Of a stretch of DNA of 32,616 nt, positions 1-7,914 are shown piece by piece. The DNA is from CAZJRQ01 sp964548535 (GTDB lineage: Bacteria > Bacillota > Clostridia > Oscillospirales > Ruminococcaceae): assembly GCA_964548535.1 (NCBI GenBank), contig CAZJRQ010000027.1, positions 1 through 32,616 on the forward strand. The letters run 5' to 3'. The position numbers and the translations under genes are program-made. Within the stretch, counting starts at the first letter, position 1. The number at the start of each line of letters is the position of its first letter. The notes under the pieces were generated by a model, which saw only the letters and a list, made by a program, of their open reading frames with translations, was not told the DNA's origin and did no database searches.

Positions 1-21
1 AAAAGAGAAATGGGGATAATA

Positions 22-1836
22 ATGGGTTTGAAAGAAAAGTCAAAAACTGCTGCAAAAAGCAGTAGAGGGGTAAAGATAGCCTTTTTAATTATTTTAGGAT
101 TATCAACAATAATGATTGTTTTTTTTGGAACATTGAAAACAGAATTTATTGTTGATGAGCAATGGACATATGGGTTGTCGAATAGCTATGAAAAAACTTT
201 CTTTTTTAATTGGTATCCTGGAATAGATGTTGAGTATCAACCCCAGGTTCAATCTATAGATGAATATTATAGTAGTTGGCATAGTAGTGAGGAATTTAAA
301 AATTATATTACGGTCCAACCAAATGAGAGATTTACATATGATAACGTATATTCAAATCAGGAAAACGATGTTCATCCTCCATTGTATTATTTTATAATAC
401 ATACTATTTGTTCGTTTTTTCCTGATACTTTTTCTAAATGGTTCGCTTTAGTACCCAATATAATATTTTTTGTGCTCTCATTGTTTTTTTTATTTCGGAT
501 ATCACAGGTGTTATTTAGGTCTGATATAAAAGCTTTAATTACAATCGCGTTCTACGGTTTTTCACGAGCTGCTATAATTGATGTAATGTTTTTAAGAATG
601 TATATGCTGATGACCTTGCTTGCATTAATATCTTTTTATTTACATCAAAAAATTATTGATAGAGAAAAATTCAGTTATAAATTTATAGTTGGAGCAGTTA
701 TTGTTAATATATTAGGATTTTTAACGCAGTATTATTTTTATGTACTGGGATTTTTCCTTGCAGCTGTTACTTGTATAATCTTTTTGAAGAGAAAACAAAT
801 AAGAAATATGATAATTTATGCTTGTTCTATTTTGTTTTCTGTAGTTGTTAGCGTAGCTATATTCCCTGAAACACTTAATAATTTAACAGGCGGAGTTTAT
901 GGACAAGCAACAGCAAGTAATTTTAAGAATGTTTTTTCTGGATTTGGTTTTTTGAGAAATTTTAAATATTATGTTTTGTGGGACTTTACTGCGTTGAATA
1001 TTAATATTGAAAGAATCTATATTACGTTTTTTCTAAGATACTTATTTAGTTTATTATTAATTATTTTGTGTATATTGGTTATTTTTAAAGTTTTAAAATT
1101 GAAAAACAAATGCGAAGATGCAGATGAAATTATTAAGCAAAAACTTTTGCAGATTGTTTTATTTATAAAAAAGATTATTTGTTCAATTAAAAGAAAAATT
1201 AATCTTCAATGGTTATTTTTGTTCATGACCATTTTTTTAACGGGTGCCTTAATTTCTTTAGTTTGTCCGAATATGCCTGGTTATCAAGATAGATATTTAT
1301 TTTTTATTTTTCCATTCTGTGCAATATTCATTGTTTACTTAGTATTTTGGTTAGTTAATATTGTTGTCAAATTGGTAAAAAGAATTCCTGTTATGAATAA
1401 TTATAATATTAGAATATTTCCGATAGTAATAATTATTCTGGCCTTTTTTGATGTAAATAGTAACTTAGCTTTTGAGAATAGTTATTTATCTTTGCATAAA
1501 GGTGATATATACATTAATGATGTAGTTGAAGATAGTATATGTTTTTTCGTGCCTTTAAAAAATAGAGGATTTGTAGTACATCAATGGTCTAATACATTTA
1601 TGAATTCTGATAGTGTTTATGCGTCTAATGCCTTAAATGAAAATTTAGCACGTGAAATTGATGGCTTAAAAACTGATAAGAAGGTTTATGTTATTATTGA
1701 GGGGTATGGAATCAAAAAAGAAAAAATAGATGATTATTTTCAAGATAGTGTATCGAAGAAAGTTACATTCGTTGATGAGATATATCATGGTAAAGATTCA
1801 CTCGATGATATGTATTATTTGTATGAAATATATTAA
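22..1836 (+). CDS. GT39-like (GT-C fold) membrane glycosyltransferase
   Basis: Polytopic membrane protein of about 604 residues. After a basic N-terminus and the first membrane segment comes an extracytoplasmic loop containing VDEQW, and near residues 115-125 the motif DVHPPLYYF. An acidic pair in the first loop plus an HPPL-type motif is typical of the GT39/PMT-like glycosyltransferase superfamily (GT-C fold), which uses lipid-linked sugars on the outer face of the membrane. Many hydrophobic segments follow, then a soluble C-terminal tail of roughly 120 residues. Two in-frame starts exist, at 10 and 22; 22 is preferred because GGGGAT lies just upstream. The acceptor and sugar are unknown. 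The gene is visibly more AT-rich than its neighbour, which hints at transfer from elsewhere. It may belong to a cell-surface polymer locus extending left of the window. Confidence 0.6.
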   Translation: MGLKEKSKTAAKSSRGVKIAFLIILGLSTIMIVFFGTLKTEFIVDEQWTYGLSNSYEKTFFFNWYPGIDVEYQPQVQSIDEYYSSWHSSEEFKNYITVQPNERFTYDNVYSNQENDVHPPLYYFIIHTICSFFPDTFSKWFALVPNIIFFVLSLFFLFRISQVLFRSDIKALITIAFYGFSRAAIIDVMFLRMYMLMTLLALISFYLHQKIIDREKFSYKFIVGAVIVNILGFLTQYYFYVLGFFLAAVTCIIFLKRKQIRNMIIYACSILFSVVVSVAIFPETLNNLTGGVYGQATASNFKNVFSGFGFLRNFKYYVLWDFTALNINIERIYITFFLRYLFSLLLIILCILVIFKVLKLKNKCEDADEIIKQKLLQIVLFIKKIICSIKRKINLQWLFLFMTIFLTGALISLVCPNMPGYQDRYLFFIFPFCAIFIVYLVFWLVNIVVKLVKRIPVMNNYNIRIFPIVIIILAFFDVNSNLAFENSYLSLHKGDIYINDVVEDSICFFVPLKNRGFVVHQWSNTFMNSDSVYASNALNENLAREIDGLKTDKKVYVIIEGYGIKKEKIDDYFQDSVSKKVTFVDEIYHGKDSLDDMYYLYEIY

Positions 1837-1921
1837 ATGATATGCACACTTATTAAAAATGAAAATTATAAAATAGTGTTAGGGTTGAGCATTGTTTTAT
1901 TTAACTGAATTCGGAGGAGCT

Positions 1922-3727
1922 ATGAAAGAAATATCTGCAATTGTGGGCAAGGTTACAGGGTTTTTTAATAATATAAAAGAGCAGTCAAAATCAAAGATTA
2001 ATAAAGAAGTGGTGTCAAAATTACTCTTGCGGTTGTACTTAAGCTGGATACTTATATCGGTTATTTACACTGCAAACATTGACATATCTTTTTTTGATTT
2101 TGCGTATTTTCAACGTATAAAGCTGCGGCTTTTTGTGCTGAATGTGCTGCTTATGTGGCTGCTGCTGAGTATGATTCAAAATGAAAAATTTGTTAAAATA
2201 CTCACCATTGCGGCGACGTTTGTTTATGCGGTTTTGGTGGCTGTTGATACTTCTAATTTTGCGTTTTCAGTAGGTTGCTGTTTGGTTATGACACTTGTTA
2301 TTGTTAGTATTGATACTGACGATATTATTCCTAAAGTTCGCGGCGGTTTGCTATGGGGATTGGCAGTGTTTTTGGCTGTTTTGGTAACGTTTTTTGTCGG
2401 AACACTATGCTGTCTTTACTATAAAAACTACTGGACTTCTTGTTATGATTTTGGTCTGTTTGCTCAGATGTTTCACTATATGAAAGAAACTGGACTGCCT
2501 TTGGTAACCTGTGAACGTGACGGATTGCTTAGTCATTTTGCGGTGCATTTTTCGCCGATTTATTACTTGATTTTGCCTATATACTGGCTGATTCCGTCCC
2601 CTTGTACTTTGTTGTATTTGCAATTTGCTGTTGTAGCTGTTGGTATTGTTCCTCTAATTAAAATTTGTCAAAATCACAAGTTTACAAATTGGAATACTTT
2701 GCTTTTTGTAGTTGCTTATCTTCTTTATCCATGCTTTACTGGAAGTAGTTTTACTTATATTCATGAGAATAATTTTCTGCCTGCACTGATACTTTGGTTT
2801 ATATATTACTGCGAAAAGCAGAAGACTATTCCGGCTGTTGTTTTTGCGATTTTGGTTATGTTTGTAAAGGAAGATGCTCCGGTTTATGTTGCAATTATTG
2901 CACTTTATTTTATTCTTACAAATAAAAATTACAAATGCAATGTGTCGATTTTCTTGCTGTCTATAGTATATTTTATCATCACTACATCAATTTTGGCTAA
3001 ATACGGTGACGGTGTTATGACAGGACGATATTCGAATTATATGTATGATTCGGGGGACAGTTTAACTACTGTTTTCAGCGCTATAATTAAAAATCCTGCT
3101 TATGTTCTGAATCAAATGTTTACTGAAGAAAAGCTGATGTTTATTTTGCATATGCTTGTGCCTCTTGCCTTTTTACCGCTTGTTACAAAAGATTTAAGGC
3201 GATTTATTCTTTTGATTCCGTTTATATTAGTCAACCTGATGACGAATTATGGTCATCAGTATAGCATTGGTTATCAATATGCTTTTGGAAGCGGAGCGAT
3301 TTTGATTTATCTTGCTATAATTAATTTTGCTGATATTAAACAATCTGAAAAATCTAAAAATGCTGGGAAAATTCTGCTTATTTCTGCTTGCAGTTCTGTG
3401 ATAATTTACTTTGGATTTTACTACAACCGAGTAGATTATTTTGAAAGCTACAAGGTTGCTAAAGACCAGCGTGAGACTATTGATACCGCGCTTGAAAAAA
3501 TTCCGGACGACGCATCGGTATCTTCATCGACTTTTATTCTGCCGAATCTTTCACAGCGTGATGAGATTTATCAGCTTGAGTCAACTTCTCAGAAAACTGA
3601 ATATTACGTGCTTGATTTGCGTTATCAAACTGAAGAATTTAATGCTGATGATTATAAGAATGATGATTTTGAAACGGTATTTTATCAAGAGAACGTTTTA
3701 GCAATTTTTAGAGATAAGGCATATTAG
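1922..3727 (+). CDS. DUF2079 family polytopic membrane protein
   Basis: About 601 residues with a dozen or so hydrophobic segments. The segment YDFGLFAQMFHYMKETG followed by HFAVHFSPIYYLILPIYWL is the hallmark of DUF2079, a family of GT-C-like membrane proteins of unknown substrate. The start at 1922 is chosen because GGAGG lies directly upstream; a longer frame would need a TTG start without a site. The last ~100 residues look soluble and extracytoplasmic. It lies 85 bases after the GT39-like gene with no terminator between, so the two may be co-transcribed, and both have the architecture of lipid-linked-sugar-dependent enzymes. A strong terminator follows. The enzymatic role is inferred only. 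Confidence 0.7.
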   Translation: MKEISAIVGKVTGFFNNIKEQSKSKINKEVVSKLLLRLYLSWILISVIYTANIDISFFDFAYFQRIKLRLFVLNVLLMWLLLSMIQNEKFVKILTIAATFVYAVLVAVDTSNFAFSVGCCLVMTLVIVSIDTDDIIPKVRGGLLWGLAVFLAVLVTFFVGTLCCLYYKNYWTSCYDFGLFAQMFHYMKETGLPLVTCERDGLLSHFAVHFSPIYYLILPIYWLIPSPCTLLYLQFAVVAVGIVPLIKICQNHKFTNWNTLLFVVAYLLYPCFTGSSFTYIHENNFLPALILWFIYYCEKQKTIPAVVFAILVMFVKEDAPVYVAIIALYFILTNKNYKCNVSIFLLSIVYFIITTSILAKYGDGVMTGRYSNYMYDSGDSLTTVFSAIIKNPAYVLNQMFTEEKLMFILHMLVPLAFLPLVTKDLRRFILLIPFILVNLMTNYGHQYSIGYQYAFGSGAILIYLAIINFADIKQSEKSKNAGKILLISACSSVIIYFGFYYNRVDYFESYKVAKDQRETIDTALEKIPDDASVSSSTFILPNLSQRDEIYQLESTSQKTEYYVLDLRYQTEEFNADDYKNDDFETVFYQENVLAIFRDKAY

Positions 3728-3763
3728 CAGTGGTTTTGCTAAATTAATTTAATAGGCGTTTTT

Positions 3764-3798
3764 AATCCCGCAGGGCGTATTGCTCTGTGGGATTTTTT
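3764..3798 (+). terminator. intrinsic terminator after the DUF2079 gene
   Basis: AATCCCGCAGGGC pairs with GCTCTGTGGGATT across a five-base loop and is followed by TTTTTT. It ends the two-gene glycosyltransferase-like unit. Confidence 0.9.
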
Positions 3799-3914
3799 GT
3801 ATTAGTATTTGACATTTGTTTGGTATTTGAAGATATTTGTTGTTTGTTTTCATTAATTTGGAATATGTGATAAAATTGTGATTGTTTTTAAATCGTTTTT
3901 GTGAAAACTTTATA

Positions 3915-3944
3915 TTGTAATTGTTATATAAAATATGATATAAT
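3915..3944 (+). promoter_or_regulatory. predicted sigma-A promoter for the surface protein
   Basis: TTGTAA, an 18-base spacer and TATAAT, with an extended -10 (TGATATAAT). It lies about 60 bases upstream of the start codon at 4006, in a 278-base AT-rich gap whose other feature is the terminator at its left end. Confidence 0.6.
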
Positions 3945-4005
3945 GTGAATATGTTGATGATTATATTTAATCACAGCAAAAAAATAAAAAAATAGGAGTG
4001 AAAAC

Positions 4006-6612
4006 ATGTTCAAAATCAAAAAACTTGCTGCTCATTTTGCAGCGGCGGCTTTGATGATTTCGTGTTTGACAACAACAGCATTCGCTGCTACTTCTACGCA
4101 GGATGGTCTAACGGTAAAACTTGATACCGACAAGACGTCATATTCTGCTGAAGAAACAATTGATATGAATGTTGAAGTTGAAAACACAAATCCAGTCGAG
4201 GTCGAGAACGTAACTATTGAAAGCGTTATTCCTGACGGTTTTGAAGTAGTTAATGATGCTGATTTGAAATTAAGTCAAAACATTGCTGCCGGCGACAAGG
4301 TAAGCTTTAATGTAAAGCTTAAAAAGAAAGCAGCTGAACCTGAGTCTAGTTCTTCAAAGGACGACTCATCATCTGCACAGGCTGGAACTACTTCTTCTGT
4401 GACAGATTCATCTTCTCATGCTGATAATGCACCTAAGACTGGTGATTCAGCAAAAAATGCACTTTTGATTATTTTGTTCTTTACAAGTGTAGCTGCTTGC
4501 ATTGTTTGTGTTAAGAATAAAAAGGGTACTAAGGTACTTTCAATGCTTGTATGTGTAAGCTTATTGTCGAGTACTTTGGGAATTTCAGGTCTTGTTGCTT
4601 TTGCTGCTGATGCAAAATCATTTGAAGTAGTTGATAATATTACTTTTGATGGCAAAGACTATGATTTGACTGTTAAGGTTACTTATGACCCATTCGCAGC
4701 TTATGACATTTCTCTTACAACTAGTGAGAATGAATTTTTAACATCAAGCGAGAATGCTGAAGTTTATTTCTATGCTAGTGTTTCGGGCAATGCTGATTCT
4801 GTATTATTGATTGATGATAATAAGAATATTTTGGCTGAAATGAAGGATGACGGTTTGTATACAGAGAGCGGAGATGATATCGAAAATGATGGTATTTTCT
4901 CATGCAAACTTGATATTGACCTATCAGAAGAAAAAGACTTGAGCTATTATGCTGTAGTTGATTCTGTTGATGGGCTAACTTCAAACGTTGAAATTATTTC
5001 TATTGTTGCTACACTTACTGCCGAAGAAATCGATGCTATTGACTATGTTGATACAAAGATTTATGAGCTTAAGAGCAGTGAGGAATATATTCAGGGGGAC
5101 TTGGAAACTCGTAAGACTTTAGTTGATGAATTGCTAACTTCTTTGGCTGACGAAGAGTATGTAATTAAGGAAGCTAATTATATTGAGGATGATCAAAATG
5201 TATACGCATTTGCATATAAGTGCGGTATTAATGGTGCTGTAGTTCTTTATGATTTTGATGAAGAAACTAATGGTGCTGATAGAGATTCTGATATTATTGA
5301 TATTAAACTTCCTGTTCTTTTAAATGCATCTGAAGAAATTGCTGGTAATGTTGGTAAAGCAGTTGTTTTGAATGCTTTTGAAGATACTTCTTTCAGAAGA
5401 GATTATTATTTTGATCTTAAGACTGATTGGGATGAAAAGGGTCTTGACACTACTGTTGATACTCAAGTTGATGTAACTGACTTGAAGGAACTTAATGATT
5501 ATGATGTAGTTGTATTCAGCGGTCACGGCATTTATCTTGATTATGCAGTTGATGATTATTCAACTAAGGTTACTGAATCTGCACTATGCTTGAACGAAAC
5601 TTTGAGCAGTGATAAGGATGATCTTTATACAATTGATTTGAAGAAGAGCCGTATTACAAGAATTAACGGTAAAAACGGTGTTTACGCTGCTTTGCCTGCA
5701 CTTATTTCTGATTCTTACAAGACAGGTGAATTGAGCGGAAAGTTTATTTTTTCTGAGTCTTGCGAATTCCTTGGTAAAGACGGTGTTGTAGCACCTGAAA
5801 TGAAGGATGCATTTATCGGACGCGGTGCATCTGCTGTCGTTGGTTTTAACAATTCAGTTTTGGCAGTTTACAGCCGTGAGTTCATGAAGTCATATGTTGA
5901 TGGTTTGATTGACGGTGAACTAGCAATTAATGCATTTAATAATGCAAAATCAACTTATGGAGATAATGACGGACAGGCAGATTCACCAGCAGTTCCATAT
6001 TTCTTTGGTGATGACAATGCAAAGTTAGTTCAGACTGGTTTGTTAAATGGTGGATTTGAAGAAGCTCCAACTCCAGTTAAGTGGAAAACTTTCGCTGACG
6101 TTCGTGTTATTACAAAGCTTGGTGAATTGAAATCAACAGAGGGCAAGAGAATGGCAATGCTTTCTACTGGTATTGGTGCTGCTAAGGAAAACTATATTTC
6201 TGGTTTCCAGGGAGCAACACAGGGAAGCATTATGCAGCAGACAGTTAAGCTATCTGATGATGTAAGCAGTTTATCATTTGATTACAATATGATTTCAGAA
6301 GAGCCACCAGAGTTCGTTGGCACTAAATATGATGATAAATTCGTAGCTGAAATTTTGGATCAAAACGGTGATGTGATTAAGCAAGTAGCTAATGAATCTG
6401 TAAACGAATCTAAGTGGATTAAGGCTGAGGGCTTTAAACTAACTGTCGGTCAGAAGAGTGGTCGTTCAGCATGGCAGACAGGTTGGAAAACTGCTAATGT
6501 TGATATGACAGAGTATCAGGGTCAGACAATTACTATCAGATTCTTGGTATTTGACTGCGGCGATTCTAGTTATGATTCTGCTGCATTGATTGATAATGTA
6601 GTTTTGAAATAA
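4006..6612 (+). CDS. secreted surface protein with internal sorting-like signal and caspase-like (clan CD) domain
   Basis: 868 residues. Residues 1-27 are a signal peptide ending in AFA. Residues ~30-110 form an Ig/DUF11-like beta domain, followed by a Ser-rich linker. PKTGD (143-147), a hydrophobic stretch and basic residues then look like a cell-wall sorting signal, but in the middle of the chain. A second signal-peptide-like segment follows, ending VAFAADA. The rest contains beta-rich regions and, at ~490-670, VVFSGHG (His507) and FSESCEF (Cys586). That spacing and context match the His-Gly and Cys blocks of clan CD cysteine peptidases (caspase, gingipain, CHAT). The C-terminus starts LNGGFEE and resembles a jelly-roll adhesive domain. 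The start is supported by AGGAG eight bases upstream. Peptidase activity is inferred from two motifs only. The gene is monocistronic, with its own promoter and terminator. Confidence 0.7.
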   Translation: MFKIKKLAAHFAAAALMISCLTTTAFAATSTQDGLTVKLDTDKTSYSAEETIDMNVEVENTNPVEVENVTIESVIPDGFEVVNDADLKLSQNIAAGDKVSFNVKLKKKAAEPESSSSKDDSSSAQAGTTSSVTDSSSHADNAPKTGDSAKNALLIILFFTSVAACIVCVKNKKGTKVLSMLVCVSLLSSTLGISGLVAFAADAKSFEVVDNITFDGKDYDLTVKVTYDPFAAYDISLTTSENEFLTSSENAEVYFYASVSGNADSVLLIDDNKNILAEMKDDGLYTESGDDIENDGIFSCKLDIDLSEEKDLSYYAVVDSVDGLTSNVEIISIVATLTAEEIDAIDYVDTKIYELKSSEEYIQGDLETRKTLVDELLTSLADEEYVIKEANYIEDDQNVYAFAYKCGINGAVVLYDFDEETNGADRDSDIIDIKLPVLLNASEEIAGNVGKAVVLNAFEDTSFRRDYYFDLKTDWDEKGLDTTVDTQVDVTDLKELNDYDVVVFSGHGIYLDYAVDDYSTKVTESALCLNETLSSDKDDLYTIDLKKSRITRINGKNGVYAALPALISDSYKTGELSGKFIFSESCEFLGKDGVVAPEMKDAFIGRGASAVVGFNNSVLAVYSREFMKSYVDGLIDGELAINAFNNAKSTYGDNDGQADSPAVPYFFGDDNAKLVQTGLLNGGFEEAPTPVKWKTFADVRVITKLGELKSTEGKRMAMLSTGIGAAKENYISGFQGATQGSIMQQTVKLSDDVSSLSFDYNMISEEPPEFVGTKYDDKFVAEILDQNGDVIKQVANESVNESKWIKAEGFKLTVGQKSGRSAWQTGWKTANVDMTEYQGQTITIRFLVFDCGDSSYDSAALIDNVVLK

Positions 6613-6638
6613 TATTTTGATTTGCGATAATTTAATAC

Positions 6639-6676
6639 AAAGCCCTATTCATTTATTTGAATGGGGTTTTGCTTTT
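6639..6676 (+). terminator. intrinsic terminator after the surface protein
   Basis: GCCCTATTCA pairs with TGAATGGGGT (with G-T wobbles) and is followed by TTTTGCTTTT. Confidence 0.75.
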
Positions 6677-6736
6677 GTCGAATTGATGATTTTATCGCAC
6701 ATTTTCTCAAATTAAGCGCCTGACTTGATACAAAAC

Positions 6737-6934
6737 TTACTTCCTTTTGGAGTTTTGATATGTATCTTTGACCATAATTTTAATGTCTGTAGTTTTTAGT
6801 AAAGTATCCTCGATTACAGCGCTGTATTGATAGTGATAGTGCAATTCGAGTTCGTGGCATTTATAAATAGCTAGCTGTAAATCATTCGTTTGGTAGCATT
6901 TTGTGTCACCGGACAAATATACATAATATCTCAT
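6737..6934 (-). CDS. small protein of unknown function (65 aa)
   Basis: Not recognised. The 65-residue product begins MRYYVYLSGDTKCYQT, has no signal peptide or membrane segment, is rich in Tyr and His in the middle (ELHYHYQY) and ends with a basic tail. A Shine-Dalgarno-like AGAGGCGG lies seven bases upstream of the ATG, which supports it as a real gene. It reads on the opposite strand to the surface protein and converges with it. Its ribosome binding site lies inside an imperfect inverted repeat (6943-6988), suggesting translational or transcriptional control. The cytidylate-kinase-like gene upstream has its own terminator, so this gene is probably transcribed alone. Confidence 0.6.
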   Translation of the reverse strand: MRYYVYLSGDTKCYQTNDLQLAIYKCHELELHYHYQYSAVIEDTLLKTTDIKIMVKDTYQNSKRK

Positions 6935-6942
6935 TTTTTCCG

Positions 6943-6988
6943 CCTCTTACATTATATAGTAGCTATAGTGTATACTATATGTGAGAGG
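6943..6988 (-). promoter_or_regulatory. inverted repeat covering the Shine-Dalgarno of the 65-aa gene
   Basis: Read on the minus strand, CCTCTCACATATAGTA is followed after a short loop by TACTATATAATGTAAGAGG, an imperfect inverted repeat. The 3' arm holds the AAGAGG that serves as ribosome binding site, and also a TATAAT. It could be an mRNA hairpin hiding the site or a DNA operator over the -10; the sequence alone does not decide. Confidence 0.5.
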
Positions 6989-7043
6989 AAGTCTGTTGCA
7001 AAAGCAACATATTTTAAAACAATTTTTTTCGGCAAAACAACTT

Positions 7044-7083
7044 AAAAAATCTCGATGCATTTTTTTCTGTATCGAGATTTTTT
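7044..7083 (-). terminator. bidirectional intrinsic terminator
   Basis: AAAAAATCTCGAT and ATCGAGATTTTTT form a perfect 13-base inverted repeat around a 14-base loop, with T-tracts on both strands. On the minus strand it ends the cytidylate-kinase-like transcript. Between it and the 65-aa gene there is also a small GTTGC/GCAAC hairpin. Confidence 0.85.
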
Positions 7084-7164
7084 ATTATATTATTTATTGG
7101 TATAGCCAAGCAAAATCTAAAATCTTATGATTAGTTTTATAAAACTGTGATGTTTGGATTTTAA

Positions 7165-7767
7165 TTATAGTTTATATTTCATTTTTACACAATCGCAAAT
7201 TAATTTTACAGTATCATCAAATGACAATAGCGAACTATTGATAAGTAAATCACGGTGGATAGTTGAATCGAAAAGCTCCCCTGTGTGATAGAGGTAATAA
7301 TTACTTCTTGCTTCGTCAACTTTGTTAATCAGCGAGGTAGCCTTTTTCTCGCTAAGTGATAAATCGTTCATTGACATTTCTAAACGTTTTTCATACGGAG
7401 CATATATGTGGATTTTCATTACATTAGGTTTCTTTCTTAGGATATAGTTTGCACAGCGTCCTACAATAACGCAGTTTTCATAGTTTGCAAATTCTAGAAT
7501 TAAACTTTTTTCAAGTTCAAATAGCTTGTCCTGAGTTTCTTTGCTGCCAAGTCCAAGAGGGTATTTCATTCTGTCAAAGCCTTTTATTCTTTGGTTGTCA
7601 ATTTTCTCAAGCTCATCTATATGATATCCCATTTTTTGTCCGGCTTGTTCGATGATTTCCCTATCAATAAACTTTAGCCCCATAGTTTCTGCTACTTTCA
7701 TGGCAATAGGTCTACCTAGACTGCCGAATTGTCTTGTTACAGCGATTACAATGTTGTTGTTTTGCAT
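7165..7767 (-). CDS. cytidylate kinase-like family protein
   Basis: 200 residues of the cytidylate-kinase-like family (P-loop nucleotide kinase fold). The N-terminus has a beta strand (NIVIAVTRQFGS) running into RQFGSLGRPIA, the family's variant of the phosphate-binding loop. Then comes FIDREII, the VIVGRCANYIL segment at ~100, and a basic lid-like region (EKRLEMSM) with SNYYLYHTGELFDS further on. Members are common in Clostridia as stand-alone genes distinct from the true cmk, and their substrate is not established. GGAGGT seven bases upstream fixes the start. The gene lies alone between the sensory operon and a terminator. The call to family is firm; kinase activity is inferred. Confidence 0.8.
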   Translation of the reverse strand: MQNNNIVIAVTRQFGSLGRPIAMKVAETMGLKFIDREIIEQAGQKMGYHIDELEKIDNQRIKGFDRMKYPLGLGSKETQDKLFELEKSLILEFANYENCVIVGRCANYILRKKPNVMKIHIYAPYEKRLEMSMNDLSLSEKKATSLINKVDEARSNYYLYHTGELFDSTIHRDLLINSSLLSFDDTVKLICDCVKMKYKL

Positions 7768-7914
7768 ATTAGTACCTCCAATTTTTTTTATTATACATAT
7801 ATTATATAATGTTTTATATAGTATTCACAATACCTCGCTTGAAAAAACGATATATTTTGCACTTATTTAACAAAAAATGCAATGAATTTAATCCTAACTA
7901 GTTCGGTTAATTTA

